DNA of 64,000 bases from an uncultured bacterium (GTDB lineage: Bacteria; Verrucomicrobiota; Lentisphaeria; Victivallales; UBA1829), in contig CASFTV010000004.1 in NCBI GenBank assembly GCA_949297765.1, positions 21,115 to 85,114 on the forward strand, written 5' to 3'. Made by a program: the position numbers and the translations under genes. Positions 1 to 9,556 of the stretch are shown here, piece after piece. The notes below the pieces were generated by a model that ran no database searches, had not been told where the DNA came from, and saw only the letters and a program-made list of their open reading frames with translations. Every line of letters begins with the position of its first letter. The first letter of the stretch is position 1.

Positions 1-541
1 GATACAGAGTGTTGACATAGGCGGTATAGGCGGGACGGAACATCGGCTGGGAAGCGGCGGCAATCCGTTTTTTGAACTCTTTTGCTGCTTCATCAATCCC
101 GTCCCGTTCCGCGATGCAGCGGATCCGTTCGCCGAGGACGGCGCCGCGGACCGCCGGAGTCTGACCGGTCATTGCCTCAATCCGGTCGAGGGTTTCCAGC
201 GCCCGGGAGAAGTCCCGTTCGCCGATATAGGAGGTATAGTCGGAAAAATCATAGAAATAGTCCGGATAGGCGCTTTTTCCTCCGGCTTCGCGCATCAGCC
301 GGTTGAGTCTCCGGATCTCCGGAAACATCTTCTTCCGGAAGAAGCCGTGTTCGAGGCGGGAGTATTTGAGGCCGACGACCTCGGCGTCCGCGGCGGCTTT
401 GCTCTTGAGGAATTTTTTCATCTCCCGGAGTTCCGGGACCGGCTCGGCAAAATGATGTTTCCAGACGGAGTATCCCAGCACGGCACATGCGGCCGCCAGA
501 ACGGCGGCAAGTTTCAACAGAATCCGTTTGTCCCACTTCAT
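1..541 (-). CDS. Membrane-anchored hypothetical protein (3' end outside window)
   Basis: An open frame runs on the minus strand from an ATG at 541 to the left edge without a stop, giving about 180 residues of a longer protein. It begins with a short basic stretch and a hydrophobic segment (about residues 7-27, ending near AVLGYSVW) that looks like a signal anchor. The rest is charged and helix-rich. A purine-rich AGGAAAGG lies upstream of the ATG, and a good promoter-like sequence (580-608) precedes it, divergent from pfk. I do not recognise a family. Codon use matches the neighbours, so I believe it is real, but the function is unknown and the C-terminus is missing. Confidence 0.7.
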   Translation of the reverse strand, partial: MKWDKRILLKLAAVLAAACAVLGYSVWKHHFAEPVPELREMKKFLKSKAAADAEVVGLKYSRLEHGFFRKKMFPEIRRLNRLMREAGGKSAYPDYFYDFSDYTSYIGERDFSRALETLDRIEAMTGQTPAVRGAVLGERIRCIAERDGIDEAAKEFKKRIAAASQPMFRPAYTAYVNTLY

Positions 542-579
542 GACCTCTTGTCCTTTCCTGATGAACCAGAAATTCTTTT

Positions 580-608
580 AAAATACACAACCTGCCTTCT
601 TTTTTCAA
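580..608 (-). promoter_or_regulatory. Sigma-70-like promoter of the edge-truncated gene
   Basis: On the minus strand TTGAAA (608-603) and TATTTT (585-580) are separated by 17 bp. The predicted start site leaves a leader of about 30 nt before the ATG at 541. Confidence 0.5.
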
Positions 609-673
609 CCGGACCGGAGAATTTTTCGGAAGAGATTCCCGGATCTTTTCCGAAAAAAAGCGGTGAGCGGGAA

Positions 674-701
674 TTGCAAAAACGCGATTGTGTGATATCT
701 T
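674..701 (+). promoter_or_regulatory. Promoter of pfk
   Basis: TTGCAA (674-679) and TATCTT (696-701) with a 16-bp spacer precede the phosphofructokinase gene. The pair fits the promoter pattern seen elsewhere in the window. Confidence 0.45.
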
Positions 702-737
702 GTCGGAAATATGAATTCAGTTTGGGAGGTCCTCATC

Positions 738-2966
738 ATGGATGCACAGCAGAAAAGAGCGATCGCAGTGCTGACAAGCGGCGGCGACGCACCGGGAATG
801 AATGCGGCGGTCCGTGCCGTTGTCCGCGCGGGAATTGCCTATGATATGGAAGTTTACGCCGTCTATGAAGGTTATCAGGGCCTGATCGAAAACAATATTG
901 TCCGCATGGAGTGGAATTCCGTATCGGGGATCATGCAGGAGGGCGGAACCATCATCGGAACCGCGCGCAGCAAGGAATTCCGGACACAGGAAGGACTTCT
1001 CACAGCGGCGGAAAATCTGATCCGCCGCGGCATCACCTCCCTGATCGTGATCGGCGGAGACGGCAGTCTCTCCGGCGCGGATGAGTTCAGCCGGCAATGG
1101 AAAGACCTCGCGGAAAAACTCGCCGCGGCAGGACGGATCACGGAAGCGGAACGGGCGCGCTGTCCGAACCTGCGCATTGTGGGCCTCATTGGCTCCATCG
1201 ACAACGATATGGCGAACACCGATATGACCATCGGCGCCGACACCGCCCTTCACCGCATCACCGACGCCATCGACGATCTCCGCAGCACCGCCTACAGCCA
1301 TCAGCGGATTTTCATTGTCGAAGTCATGGGCCGCAACTGCGGCTATCTCGCCCTGATGAGCGCGATTGCCACCGGAGCCTCCTGGGTCTTCATTCCGGAA
1401 CGTCCGCCGCAGGAAGGCTGGGAAGATGAACTCTGCACCCTCCTTCAGGACGGGAAAAAAGCCGGCCGGCGCGACAACATCATCATCGTTGCGGAAGGCG
1501 CCCGGAACACAAACGGCGAACCCATCACCTGCGCACAGGTGCAGGAAATGATCGAAAGCCGTCTGAATCTGGAATGCCGGATCACGATTCTGGGGCATGT
1601 CCAGCGCGGCGGAGCACCAAGCGCCTACGACCGCTACATGAGCACCGCATACGGATACGATGCCGTCAAAGAACTCGTCAAACATCCGGAAGCGACCGAT
1701 TCGGTGATCATCGTCACGAAAAACAACCGCATCACCACCGCTCCGCTGATCGAATCGGTGGAAAAAACCCGTGCGACCGCCGCCGCCATCAAGGCAGGGG
1801 AATACGACAAGGCGGAATCCATGCGCGGCATCGACTGGAGCCGCGTCTGCCAGCTGGTCACCGTGCAGGCGCAGCTGAAACCGGCGCAGGAGGTCACGGA
1901 TTCCAGTCCGCGGATCGCCATCATGACATCCGGATGGCCCGCCCCCGGAATGAACAACGCCATCCGCACGGTCGTCCGCGTCGCGATGAATCAGGGGCAC
2001 CGCGTCATCGGAATTGAAGACGGTGTCGAAGGACTGATCGCCGGACGCTTCCGCGAGCTCTCCTGGATGGAGGTCGACAACTGGGCGGGAACTGCGGGAA
2101 CCAAGCTCGGAACCAACCGGACCCTCCCCACGGAAAAGGATTTCTACCGCATCGCCGTCAACCTGGAAAAAAACCGGATCAACGGACTGCTGATCCTCGG
2201 CGGATGGACCGCGTTCACACTCGCCACCCAGCTCCACAAGCACCGTGACACATTTGAGATCTTCCGCATCCCCCTGATCTGCATTCCCGCGACCATCAAC
2301 AACAACATGCCCGGCGTGGAACACTCCATCGGCTGCGACACGGCGCTGAACACCATCGTCCAGGCCATCGACAAGATCAAAAACTCCGCCGACAGCGCCC
2401 GGAGGCTCTTCATCGTGGAAGTCATGGGCCGCTACTGCGGCTTCCTTGCCATGATGAGCGGAATGGCCACCGGCGCCGAATACATCTACATGCACGAGGT
2501 CGGCATCAACGTCGACATGCTCGAAAAACACACTCACGCCCTCGTGGACAGCTTCAAACTCGGCCGGAGAACCGCTCTGATCATCCGGAACGAACACGCA
2601 AACCCGACCTACGACATCAACTTCATCGCCGCCCTTTTCGAACAGGAGAGCGGCGGATGGTTCGACGTCCGGAAAACCATCCTCGGGCCGATGCAGCAGG
2701 GCGGGAACCCCAGTCCGTTCGACCGCACCCTCGCCGCCCGCCTTGCCTACGAGGCAACCACAAACATGATCGACCGCATCGCACACAACATCGACAGCTG
2801 TGCAATCGTCGGACAGGCAGGCGGAAAAGCAATGATCTTCGAAGAAGCCATTCTCGAAAAAATGGTCAACATCCAATGGCAGCGTCCCATCCGTCAGTGG
2901 TGGGAAAGTTTCTACGAGGTTTCCCACATCCTCGCGAAACTGCCGCAGGCGCAGGAGATCCGCTGA
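738..2966 (+). CDS. pfk: Two-domain, eukaryote-type ATP-dependent 6-phosphofructokinase
   Basis: Phosphorylates fructose 6-phosphate in glycolysis. At 742 residues it is about twice the usual bacterial length and consists of two tandem PFK domains. The N-half keeps the catalytic signatures: TSGGDAPGMN near residue 13, GGDGS near 108, GSIDND near 152, VEVMGRNCGYLA and GHVQRGG. The C-half keeps the fold signatures (TSGWPAPGMN near 396, VEVMGRYCGF, QQGGNPSPFDR) but has GGWTA in place of GGDGS and ATINNN in place of the IDND catalytic loop, so it is probably catalytically dead and regulatory, as in animal and fungal PFK. GSIDND and the surrounding TDMTIG, ALHRI and YSHQRIF blocks resemble eukaryotic PFK. 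I start at 738 rather than the in-frame ATG at 711 because GGGAGG lies 8 nt upstream of 738. Followed by an intrinsic terminator. Confidence 0.95.
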   Translation: MDAQQKRAIAVLTSGGDAPGMNAAVRAVVRAGIAYDMEVYAVYEGYQGLIENNIVRMEWNSVSGIMQEGGTIIGTARSKEFRTQEGLLTAAENLIRRGITSLIVIGGDGSLSGADEFSRQWKDLAEKLAAAGRITEAERARCPNLRIVGLIGSIDNDMANTDMTIGADTALHRITDAIDDLRSTAYSHQRIFIVEVMGRNCGYLALMSAIATGASWVFIPERPPQEGWEDELCTLLQDGKKAGRRDNIIIVAEGARNTNGEPITCAQVQEMIESRLNLECRITILGHVQRGGAPSAYDRYMSTAYGYDAVKELVKHPEATDSVIIVTKNNRITTAPLIESVEKTRATAAAIKAGEYDKAESMRGIDWSRVCQLVTVQAQLKPAQEVTDSSPRIAIMTSGWPAPGMNNAIRTVVRVAMNQGHRVIGIEDGVEGLIAGRFRELSWMEVDNWAGTAGTKLGTNRTLPTEKDFYRIAVNLEKNRINGLLILGGWTAFTLATQLHKHRDTFEIFRIPLICIPATINNNMPGVEHSIGCDTALNTIVQAIDKIKNSADSARRLFIVEVMGRYCGFLAMMSGMATGAEYIYMHEVGINVDMLEKHTHALVDSFKLGRRTALIIRNEHANPTYDINFIAALFEQESGGWFDVRKTILGPMQQGGNPSPFDRTLAARLAYEATTNMIDRIAHNIDSCAIVGQAGGKAMIFEEAILEKMVNIQWQRPIRQWWESFYEVSHILAKLPQAQEIR

Positions 2967-2987
2967 TTTTCCTCCCCTGCTCAGGAC

Positions 2988-3021
2988 AAAAAAAACGGGA
3001 TTCCGCATCCCGTTTTTTTTT
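2988..3021. terminator. Bidirectional intrinsic terminator between pfk and yggU
   Basis: A-tract, ACGGGAT, loop TCCGC, ATCCCGT, then a long T-tract. It serves the convergent pfk (+) and ftsH-yggU (-) units. Confidence 0.9.
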
Positions 3022-3022
3022 G

Positions 3023-3355
3023 TCATCCTCCGGCGTTTCCGAACCGTTCCCGGAGGATTTTTCCTGCCTCTCCCGCGGAGAGTCCGGCCAGTTCCACGAT
3101 CTTGTTTCTGCCGGTCTGCCCGGAAACCACACTCACGGCGGATTTCGGCAGATGAAACAGCTCTGAAAAGAATTCGCAGAGAGCGGCATTCGCCTTTCCA
3201 TCCACCGGAGGGGCGGTCAGAGCGACCTTCAGGGCACCGCCCAGAATCCCGGCCACCGCCGTGCGGGAGGCTCGGGGCTGAACCCGGCAGGCGATGCGCG
3301 TTCCGCTCCGGCAGCCGCTCACAGCAATGCTCAGATCCGGTTCCGGAAGCGGCAT
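3023..3355 (-). CDS. yggU: YggU/DUF167 family protein
   Basis: A 110-residue protein of the DUF167 (UPF0235, YggU) family, a small conserved alpha/beta protein of uncertain function. The family signature is visible: VQPRASRTAV, LTAPPVDGKANAAL and the SGQTGRNK segment. The start at 3355 lies one base after the ftsH stop (TAA-A-ATG), so translation is probably coupled to ftsH. A longer in-frame extension inside ftsH is rejected because the family begins near this Met. The gene ends at the shared terminator with pfk. Confidence 0.85.
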   Translation of the reverse strand: MPLPEPDLSIAVSGCRSGTRIACRVQPRASRTAVAGILGGALKVALTAPPVDGKANAALCEFFSELFHLPKSAVSVVSGQTGRNKIVELAGLSAGEAGKILRERFGNAGG

Positions 3356-3356
3356 T

Positions 3357-5330
3357 TTATTCCGCGTCCGTTTTTTCCGGAGAATCCTGCACGACCGGTT
3401 CTTCCTCGTGATGAGCCGGAGGCATTCCGAGAAGTTCGCGGATTTCAGCGGCGTCGAGCGTCTCCTTTTCAAGGAGGGCGTTGGCGAGTTTGTCGAGCTG
3501 ATCGCGATGTTCGGTGAGAATTCTTGTGGCGGTCTCCTTCGCCTCCATCACGATGCGTTTGACTTCGAGGTCAATCTCCCGCGCGGTCTCTTCGCTGAAG
3601 GATTCGCTTCGGGTGATGTCGCGTCCGAGATAGATGTGGTCGGCCCGTTCACCATACTGAACCGTCCCGAGCTTGTCGCTCATGCCGAACGCGCAGACCA
3701 TCGCCTTGGCGACCTTCGTGGCGTGTTCAATATCTGCGGCGGCGCCGCTCGTGATGTCGCCGAGGACCAGTTCCTCCGCGACGCGTCCGCCCATGGAGAG
3801 CGCCATGTCGTCCAGCATTTCGAGTCGGCTCTGGGAATAGCGGTCCTCCTCCGGCATCATCATTGTAACGCCGAGAGCGGGTCCGCGCGGAATGATCGTA
3901 ACCTTGTGAAGGCTCATCGCATGTTTGCAGTGGAGATTGACAATCGCGTGTCCGGCTTCATGCCATGCGGTGAGACGGCGTTCGCGGTCGGAGATCTTGC
4001 GGCTTCGGCGTTCGCGGCCCCAGCAGACCTTGTCGCGCGCCTCCTCCAGATCCGCCTGCGTGGCGGCCTTCCGGTCGTTGCGGGCGGCGAGCAGCGCGGC
4101 TTCGTTGATCAGGTTCGCAAGATCGGCTCCGCTGAATCCGGACGTGCTCTTTGCGATCACATCCAGATCCGCGGCGGGATCCAGTTTGATGTTCTTCGCA
4201 TGGACATTGAGGATCATTCTGCGCCCGCGGATGTCGGGCAGATCCATCACGATCTGACGGTCGAAACGTCCGGGCCGCAGCAGAGCGGGATCCAGCACGT
4301 CCGCGCGGTTGGTCGCCGCCAGGACGATGACGCCTTCCTGCGTTTCGAGTCCGTCCATCTCCACCAGCATGGCATTGAGGGTCTGTTCGCGTTCGTCGTG
4401 TCCGCCGCCGATTCCGGTGAAGCGGGAGCGGCCGACCGCGTCGATCTCGTCAATGAAGATCAGGCAGGGAGCGTTTTTGCGCGCCTGTTCGAACATGTCG
4501 CGGACGCGGCTTGCGCCCACACCGACAAACATTTCCACGAAATCCGATCCGCTGATCGCGAAGAACGGCACATTTGCCTCTCCGGCGACCGCTTTTGCCA
4601 TCAGGGTCTTTCCGGTTCCCGGGGGACCGAGCAGCAGTGCGCCTTTCGGGATGCGTCCTCCGAGCATTTTGTATTTCAGGGGATCCTTGAGGTAATCGAC
4701 GATCTCCTTGGTTTCCTCTTTTGCCTCGTCGCAGCCGGCGACATCGTCGAATTTCTTTTTATTTTCATCGGCGGTAATCATGCGGGCACGGCTTTTTCCG
4801 AACTGCATGGCACCCTTCCCCGCCATTTTCAGCTGACGGGAGAAGAGGAAATAGATGAATCCGATAATCAGCATGCCGATCACCAGATTCACAATAAGAT
4901 TTGTCCACCAGTTTTCCCTCTGGAGGATTTCGACCTGGCGGAGTTTTTCCAGCCCCTCCATAATGGCGGCGGTCTTGATGACGCGGGCGGAATAATAGAG
5001 TTTTCCGCCGGGCTTTGCGGTAAGCGTGAGATTGGTCTCGTTCGAGGCGGAGAAGGATTCGCGGCGTTTGAATTCGCCCCGGATGTTCATGACATCATCC
5101 GATTCCGGCGTAATTACGGCGGTGACAACGTTTCCGGCTTTCAGGTTCTGTTCAAATTCCGTCTGACTCCACTCGATTCTGTTTCCGACGGAGGGGGTGT
5201 ACTTGTAGACAAACAGCGTCACCATCATCATGATGACGAGCAGCCAGATCAGGATCGAAACAGGGGGACGGCGGGAAGGCAGTCCGGGACGGTTCGCCGG
5301 AGGCGGATTTTTTCCGGGCTCATTACTCAT
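3357..5330 (-). CDS. ftsH: ATP-dependent zinc metalloprotease FtsH
   Basis: Membrane-bound AAA+ protease that degrades damaged and regulatory membrane and cytosolic proteins. The 657-residue sequence has a proline-rich N-terminus, a first membrane segment (about 25-43), a periplasmic domain, a second membrane segment (about 143-163), Walker A GPPGTGKT near 235, Walker B LIFIDEID, the SRH region with [17 protein letters not shown], and the zinc site HEAGH near 456. A short acidic tail follows. AAAGGT stands 8 nt upstream of the ATG. It forms an operon with yggU. Full length with no missing motif. Confidence 0.97.
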   Translation of the reverse strand: MSNEPGKNPPPANRPGLPSRRPPVSILIWLLVIMMMVTLFVYKYTPSVGNRIEWSQTEFEQNLKAGNVVTAVITPESDDVMNIRGEFKRRESFSASNETNLTLTAKPGGKLYYSARVIKTAAIMEGLEKLRQVEILQRENWWTNLIVNLVIGMLIIGFIYFLFSRQLKMAGKGAMQFGKSRARMITADENKKKFDDVAGCDEAKEETKEIVDYLKDPLKYKMLGGRIPKGALLLGPPGTGKTLMAKAVAGEANVPFFAISGSDFVEMFVGVGASRVRDMFEQARKNAPCLIFIDEIDAVGRSRFTGIGGGHDEREQTLNAMLVEMDGLETQEGVIVLAATNRADVLDPALLRPGRFDRQIVMDLPDIRGRRMILNVHAKNIKLDPAADLDVIAKSTSGFSGADLANLINEAALLAARNDRKAATQADLEEARDKVCWGRERRSRKISDRERRLTAWHEAGHAIVNLHCKHAMSLHKVTIIPRGPALGVTMMMPEEDRYSQSRLEMLDDMALSMGGRVAEELVLGDITSGAAADIEHATKVAKAMVCAFGMSDKLGTVQYGERADHIYLGRDITRSESFSEETAREIDLEVKRIVMEAKETATRILTEHRDQLDKLANALLEKETLDAAEIRELLGMPPAHHEEEPVVQDSPEKTDAE

Positions 5331-5394
5331 TCGTTTTTACCTTTTTCTCTTTTTCCGGCATGCGGCTGCCGGAACTCTTGTTACTGATAACGGA

Positions 5395-5415
5395 GCGCCG
5401 GGGGAAACCCGGCGC
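5395..5415. other. GC-rich hairpin between FHA gene and ftsH
   Basis: GCGCCGGG and CCCGGCGC form a perfect 8-bp stem with a 5-nt loop. No T-tract follows on either strand, so it is not a standard intrinsic terminator. It may separate or protect the FHA and ftsH transcripts. Confidence 0.45.
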
Positions 5416-5466
5416 CGCATCTTCATCAAACTGTTCGGGAAGAACGGAAAACAACAGATTCGGAAA

Positions 5467-5982
5467 TTACTTCTTCAGCAGAATGACAACGAACACGATG
5501 CCCGCAATGATCAGCAGCGTCAGGACAATCAGCAGAATGATGATGATCAGATGGGTCCAGTTTTTCTTCTGGATTTTCCCCTGCGACACGGTTTCCAGGC
5601 GTTTGAGCGTGGACGTCCCGACGGTCGAAGTGGAAGAAATATCGATCTTTGTCATTGTTTTCAGTTCACGGGTACTGCCTTTTTCCTGGCAGTCGTACAG
5701 CATTTCCACGTTTCCAAGCTGGATCATGTCGGAGCTTTTGAGTTCGACATCGCCGGTTACCGGCACATTGTTCACCTTGGAGCCGTTGGTTGAATTGCGG
5801 TCTCTCAGAATATATGTGGCGCCCTTCCGGATGAAATCCGCATGATAGGAACTGACGGAAGGATCCTTGATGCAGATATCGCGCGCATCCACCCGCCCGG
5901 CGGTATGCAGATCTTTGGTCAGCTCAAAGACTTTGCCTCTGAACTGTTCCGACAGAACAATCAGTTTCGGTGTTTCAGACAT
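5467..5982 (-). CDS. FHA-domain protein with C-terminal membrane anchor
   Basis: A 171-residue protein with an N-terminal forkhead-associated domain (about residues 8-100), which binds phosphothreonine peptides. The conserved FHA residues are present: AGR near 29-31, SSYHADF and the NSTNGSKVN turn. A Ser/Thr-rich linker (about 110-130) could be a kinase substrate, and one strongly hydrophobic segment at the very C-terminus (about 143-168) ends in LLKK, a tail-anchor arrangement with FHA facing the cytoplasm. GAGGAG lies 5 nt upstream of the ATG. No kinase is encoded nearby. Its partner is unknown. Confidence 0.85.
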   Translation of the reverse strand: MSETPKLIVLSEQFRGKVFELTKDLHTAGRVDARDICIKDPSVSSYHADFIRKGATYILRDRNSTNGSKVNNVPVTGDVELKSSDMIQLGNVEMLYDCQEKGSTRELKTMTKIDISSTSTVGTSTLKRLETVSQGKIQKKNWTHLIIIILLIVLTLLIIAGIVFVVILLKK

Positions 5983-6031
5983 GACAGCTCCTCAAATTGC
6001 TTGCAAACATGCAAATTACCATACGGCATGG

Positions 6032-6060
6032 AATGTAACGCTGTTTTCCAGTGTTGTCAA
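6032..6060 (-). promoter_or_regulatory. Promoter of the FHA-domain gene
   Basis: Minus-strand TTGACA (6060-6055) and TACATT (6037-6032) with 17-bp spacing, about 50 bp upstream of the FHA gene. Confidence 0.6.
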
Positions 6061-6228
6061 TAGAGAATCGCGGGAAAAATGAAAAAAAATCAACTTTTTC
6101 TTCCGTTTTTTTCGAAAAGCGGACTGGAAAAATTGCCACTTCCGGGTTATATTCATTAGTTCAGTAGTTTTTATAAAAACGCATCACTGCGCCCAAAAGC
6201 AAACGTTTTAATGAAAGGTGGATCAGAT

Positions 6229-7551
6229 ATGTCTGCGGACTCTTTGAAAAGCGCGATTCAGACCGAATACCAGGAAACCGCTCCCTGCACTCAGGACGTC
6301 ACTGTGAACATCCCGGCTCCCGAAGTGGAAAAGGCATTCAACGACATTGTGAAGGAAGTCTCCCGGGAAGTGCAGATCCAGGGCTTCCGCAAAGGCAAAG
6401 TCCCGACCGCCATCATCAAGGCACGGTTTGCCAAAAACATCGTCGAGGACACCGCAAAGCAGCTCCAGAACGCCGCCATTGAAAAAATCCAGGGCGAGCG
6501 CGAACTTGTCGCCGTCACCGCTCTCGACGACGGGAAGAAAATGCCCGAAGCCAAGCAGGACTACTCCTTCAAGCTCACCATCGAAGTCGCTCCCGAGATC
6601 CAGCTGCCGGACTACAAAAAACTCTCCATCGAAGTCCCCCGGGGCGAGGATCCTGAAAAAATGGTGGAGGAGCGCATTGCAAACCTCAAGGACATCTATG
6701 CGGACGATGTGAAGGTCGATACGGAATCCGTCAGCGGCGACATGCTCAAGGTCTCCTATGAGACCGACTTCGTCCCCGCGGAGGACGCTGCGCCCTCCCT
6801 TAAACGCATGGCGAAAGCCGATGAAGCGTGGATCTGGCTCCATGATCCGGAATACGTTCCCGGCGCAAATGCCGCCCTGACCGGAGCAAAAGCCGGCGAA
6901 ACCAAAGAGTTCACCGCCGTCTTCCCCGCCGACTGGCGCGAATCCGGTCTGGCCGGAAAAACCGTCAAATACACGGTGAAGATCAACGAAATCCAGCGCA
7001 AGAAACCCATTACCAACAACGCCGTGCTCGCGGAAAAACTGCACATGGACTCCTTTGACAAACTCAAGGAGGAGATCCGCAAGTCCATCGACGCGAAAAT
7101 CGAAAACGACCGTAAAAATGCCGCACGGGAAAAGGTTCTTGATCTCCTGATGGAGGAGGTCGGGGAAATTCCGCTGCCGAAGAGCATCCTCGACGGAGAA
7201 ACCGAACGCGAATTCACGAAAATCGCCAATCAGACGGTCCGCAGCGAAGCCGATGTCGAAAAGTTCAAGGCGGAAAAGGAGAAACATCTGGCGGACGCAA
7301 AGAAAGAGGCTGAAAAGAGCCTGAAGCGCTTCTTCGTCATCAAAAAGATTGCGGGCGCGGAAAAGCTCGAAGTCTCCAGAGAGGAGTTCGACACCCAGAT
7401 CAAGCAGATGAGCTCCTATTTCGGCTACAAGGAAAAAGATATGCTGAACGCGATCCGGCGCAACGGAGCGATCGGAGAAATCCATGCGGATCTTCTGACC
7501 GGAAAAGTGCTTGACCACATCGTCTCCACGGCCGACATCAAGGAAGTCTGA
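6229..7551 (+). CDS. tig: Trigger factor (ribosome-associated chaperone)
   Basis: Binds the ribosome exit tunnel and nascent chains. The 440-residue protein carries the ribosome-binding signature GFRKGKVP in the N-terminal domain (about residue 50), a central FKBP-like region that looks divergent and may be a weak prolyl isomerase, and a charged helical C-terminal chaperone domain. The start at 6229 is chosen because AAAGGTGG lies just upstream; the in-frame ATG at 6211 would put that site inside the gene. It is followed at 32 bp by clpP and then clpX, the classical tig-clpP-clpX order. Confidence 0.95.
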   Translation: MSADSLKSAIQTEYQETAPCTQDVTVNIPAPEVEKAFNDIVKEVSREVQIQGFRKGKVPTAIIKARFAKNIVEDTAKQLQNAAIEKIQGERELVAVTALDDGKKMPEAKQDYSFKLTIEVAPEIQLPDYKKLSIEVPRGEDPEKMVEERIANLKDIYADDVKVDTESVSGDMLKVSYETDFVPAEDAAPSLKRMAKADEAWIWLHDPEYVPGANAALTGAKAGETKEFTAVFPADWRESGLAGKTVKYTVKINEIQRKKPITNNAVLAEKLHMDSFDKLKEEIRKSIDAKIENDRKNAAREKVLDLLMEEVGEIPLPKSILDGETEREFTKIANQTVRSEADVEKFKAEKEKHLADAKKEAEKSLKRFFVIKKIAGAEKLEVSREEFDTQIKQMSSYFGYKEKDMLNAIRRNGAIGEIHADLLTGKVLDHIVSTADIKEV

Positions 7552-7583
7552 CTCCGCTCAAACAACACCATTCAAGGGAAGGA

Positions 7584-8192
7584 ATGAACCGCATGATCAA
7601 GAATTCTATGCTTGTGCCCATGGTGGTCGAACAGACCGGCCAGGGAGAGCGCGGATATGATATCTACTCCCGGCTGCTGAAGGACCGGATCATCTTTCTC
7701 GGAACGCCGATCGACGATGTCGTGGCGAACCTGATTGTTGCGGAACTGCTCTACCTTCAGTCGGAAGACCCGAAAAAAGACATCGACCTCTATATCAACA
7801 GTCCGGGCGGAGTCATCACGTCCGGGCTGGCGATTCTCGACTGCATGAAGGTCATCTCCTGCGATGTGAAGACCTACTGCGTCGGACAGGCGGCAAGCAT
7901 GGCCGCGGTCCTGCTCTGCGCGGGAACCAAAGGGAAACGCTTTGCGCTTCCGAACGCACGGGTCATGATCCATCAGCCGCGCGGAGGTTCCGAGGGAACC
8001 GCCGCCGACATCGACATCCAGGCAAAGGAAATTCTCGCGATGCGGACCAAGCTCAATCAGATCATCGCATCCGCAACCGGACAGACCGTGCAGAAGGTCT
8101 CAAGAGATACGGACCGCGACTATTTCATGTCCGCCGAGGAAGCGCTGAAATACGGAATCATCGACAGCATCATTCCGCACCGCACAGTCTGA
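7584..8192 (+). CDS. clpP: ATP-dependent Clp protease proteolytic subunit
   Basis: Serine peptidase that forms the tetradecameric chamber used by ClpX. The catalytic Ser is in [11 protein letters not shown], the His in MIHQPRGG, and the Asp lies in the following helix region. Length (202 residues) is normal. Two in-frame starts (7584 and 7593) share the same AAGGGAAGGA ribosome-binding region, and I keep the first. It lies between tig and clpX, which begins 10 bp downstream. Confidence 0.97.
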   Translation: MNRMIKNSMLVPMVVEQTGQGERGYDIYSRLLKDRIIFLGTPIDDVVANLIVAELLYLQSEDPKKDIDLYINSPGGVITSGLAILDCMKVISCDVKTYCVGQAASMAAVLLCAGTKGKRFALPNARVMIHQPRGGSEGTAADIDIQAKEILAMRTKLNQIIASATGQTVQKVSRDTDRDYFMSAEEALKYGIIDSIIPHRTV

Positions 8193-8202
8193 GAGGCCGC
8201 GA

Positions 8203-9504
8203 ATGGGAAAAGATCAATTCCGAAACGACGTTCCCCGCTGCTCGTTCTGCGGACGCACCGCGAATGAACCGGGAATCGGACAGATCATCTCCAGTCCGCT
8301 CGGTGCGGCGATCTGCTCCGACTGCGTCAAGACCTGCGAGGAACTGCTGAACCCGGAACGGAAAAAGCCTTCCGCCCGCGATGGTCAGGCAAAAGATCCG
8401 GTCGCGGCTCTCAAAGTTCCAAAACCGGCGGAAATCAAGTCGGAACTGGACAAATTCGTCGTGGGGCAGGAAGATGCAAAAAAGATTCTCTCCGTCGCGG
8501 TCCACAACCACTATAAACGCCTCCAGACGCGGGATGGAAACGCGGATGACGGGGTGGAAATCGAAAAAAGCAACGTTCTTCTGATCGGACCGACCGGAAG
8601 CGGGAAAACCCTGCTCGCCCGGACAATGGCAAAAATGCTCGACGTTCCGTTCTGCATCGCCGATGCAACCACGCTGACAGAAGCCGGTTATGTGGGCGAA
8701 GATGTGGAAAACATCATTCTCCGCCTGCTCCAGGCGGCGGAATTCGATGTGGCGCGCGCACAGATCGGAATCATCTATGTGGATGAGATCGACAAAATCG
8801 CGAAGAAGAGCGAAAATGTCTCCATCACACGCGACGTTTCCGGAGAAGGCGTCCAGCAGGCGCTGCTGAAGATTCTCGAAGGGACGGTTGCCAACGTTCC
8901 CCCGAAGGGCGGACGCAAGCATCCGAATCAGGAATATATTCAGGTGGATACCACCAACATCCTCTTCATCTGCGGAGGGGCGTTTGTCGGACTGGACAAG
9001 ATCATTCAGCGGCGAATCGGCAAACGGGTGCTGGGATTCCACCGTCAGCAGTCGGATCTCCAGCAGGATCTTGAGCTGGACAGCTCCAAGGCGCTCTCCC
9101 ATACGGAGCCGGAGGATCTGGTCCGCTACGGAATTATTCCGGAATTTATCGGACGGCTGCCGGTGGTAACGGCGCTCCGTCCGCTGTCGAAAGAGGATCT
9201 GATGAAGATTCTCGTCGAACCGAAAAACGCGATCACCCGCCAGTACGAGAAACTGCTGGCGATGGAAGGGGTGAAACTGGTCTTCGAAAAAGAGGCGCTG
9301 GAAGCCATCGCGGAAAAGGCATGCGAGAAAGGAACCGGAGCCCGCGGACTGCGCTCCATCATTGAATCGCTGATGCTGGATCTGATGTTTGAACTACCTT
9401 CGCGCAACGACGTGGAAAGCTGCATCATCACGCGCAAAACCGTCGAAACCGGCGTACCGGAACTGGTCAAGCGCAAGACGAAACTTTCCAGAAAAAGCGT
9501 CTGA
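8203..9504 (+). CDS. clpX: Clp protease ATP-binding subunit ClpX
   Basis: AAA+ unfoldase that feeds substrates to ClpP. The N-terminal zinc-binding domain is intact (CSFCG and CSDCVKTC, residues about 13-48). Walker A GPTGSGKT lies near 128, Walker [10 protein letters not shown] near 186, and the pore-loop region with GYVGEDVE is present. The IGF-type ClpP-contact loop appears as LGF near residue 278. The 433-residue length is typical. It is co-transcribed with clpP and possibly runs on into proB. Confidence 0.97.
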   Translation: MGKDQFRNDVPRCSFCGRTANEPGIGQIISSPLGAAICSDCVKTCEELLNPERKKPSARDGQAKDPVAALKVPKPAEIKSELDKFVVGQEDAKKILSVAVHNHYKRLQTRDGNADDGVEIEKSNVLLIGPTGSGKTLLARTMAKMLDVPFCIADATTLTEAGYVGEDVENIILRLLQAAEFDVARAQIGIIYVDEIDKIAKKSENVSITRDVSGEGVQQALLKILEGTVANVPPKGGRKHPNQEYIQVDTTNILFICGGAFVGLDKIIQRRIGKRVLGFHRQQSDLQQDLELDSSKALSHTEPEDLVRYGIIPEFIGRLPVVTALRPLSKEDLMKILVEPKNAITRQYEKLLAMEGVKLVFEKEALEAIAEKACEKGTGARGLRSIIESLMLDLMFELPSRNDVESCIITRKTVETGVPELVKRKTKLSRKSV

Positions 9505-9556
9505 TTCCGGGCGCGGCCCGCAGGACCGCGCTTCCCAATCCATCAGGATGAAATCT

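Noticed and set aside
717..3026. A 769-codon open frame antisense to pfk
   Set aside because: It mirrors the strong codon bias of pfk on the other strand, has no known domain and no independent ribosome-binding site.
6133..6153. TTGCCA and TATATT upstream of tig as a promoter
   Set aside because: The spacing is only 9 bp, far from the 16-17 bp seen elsewhere. A CTGGAA box 18 bp upstream is possible but weak.
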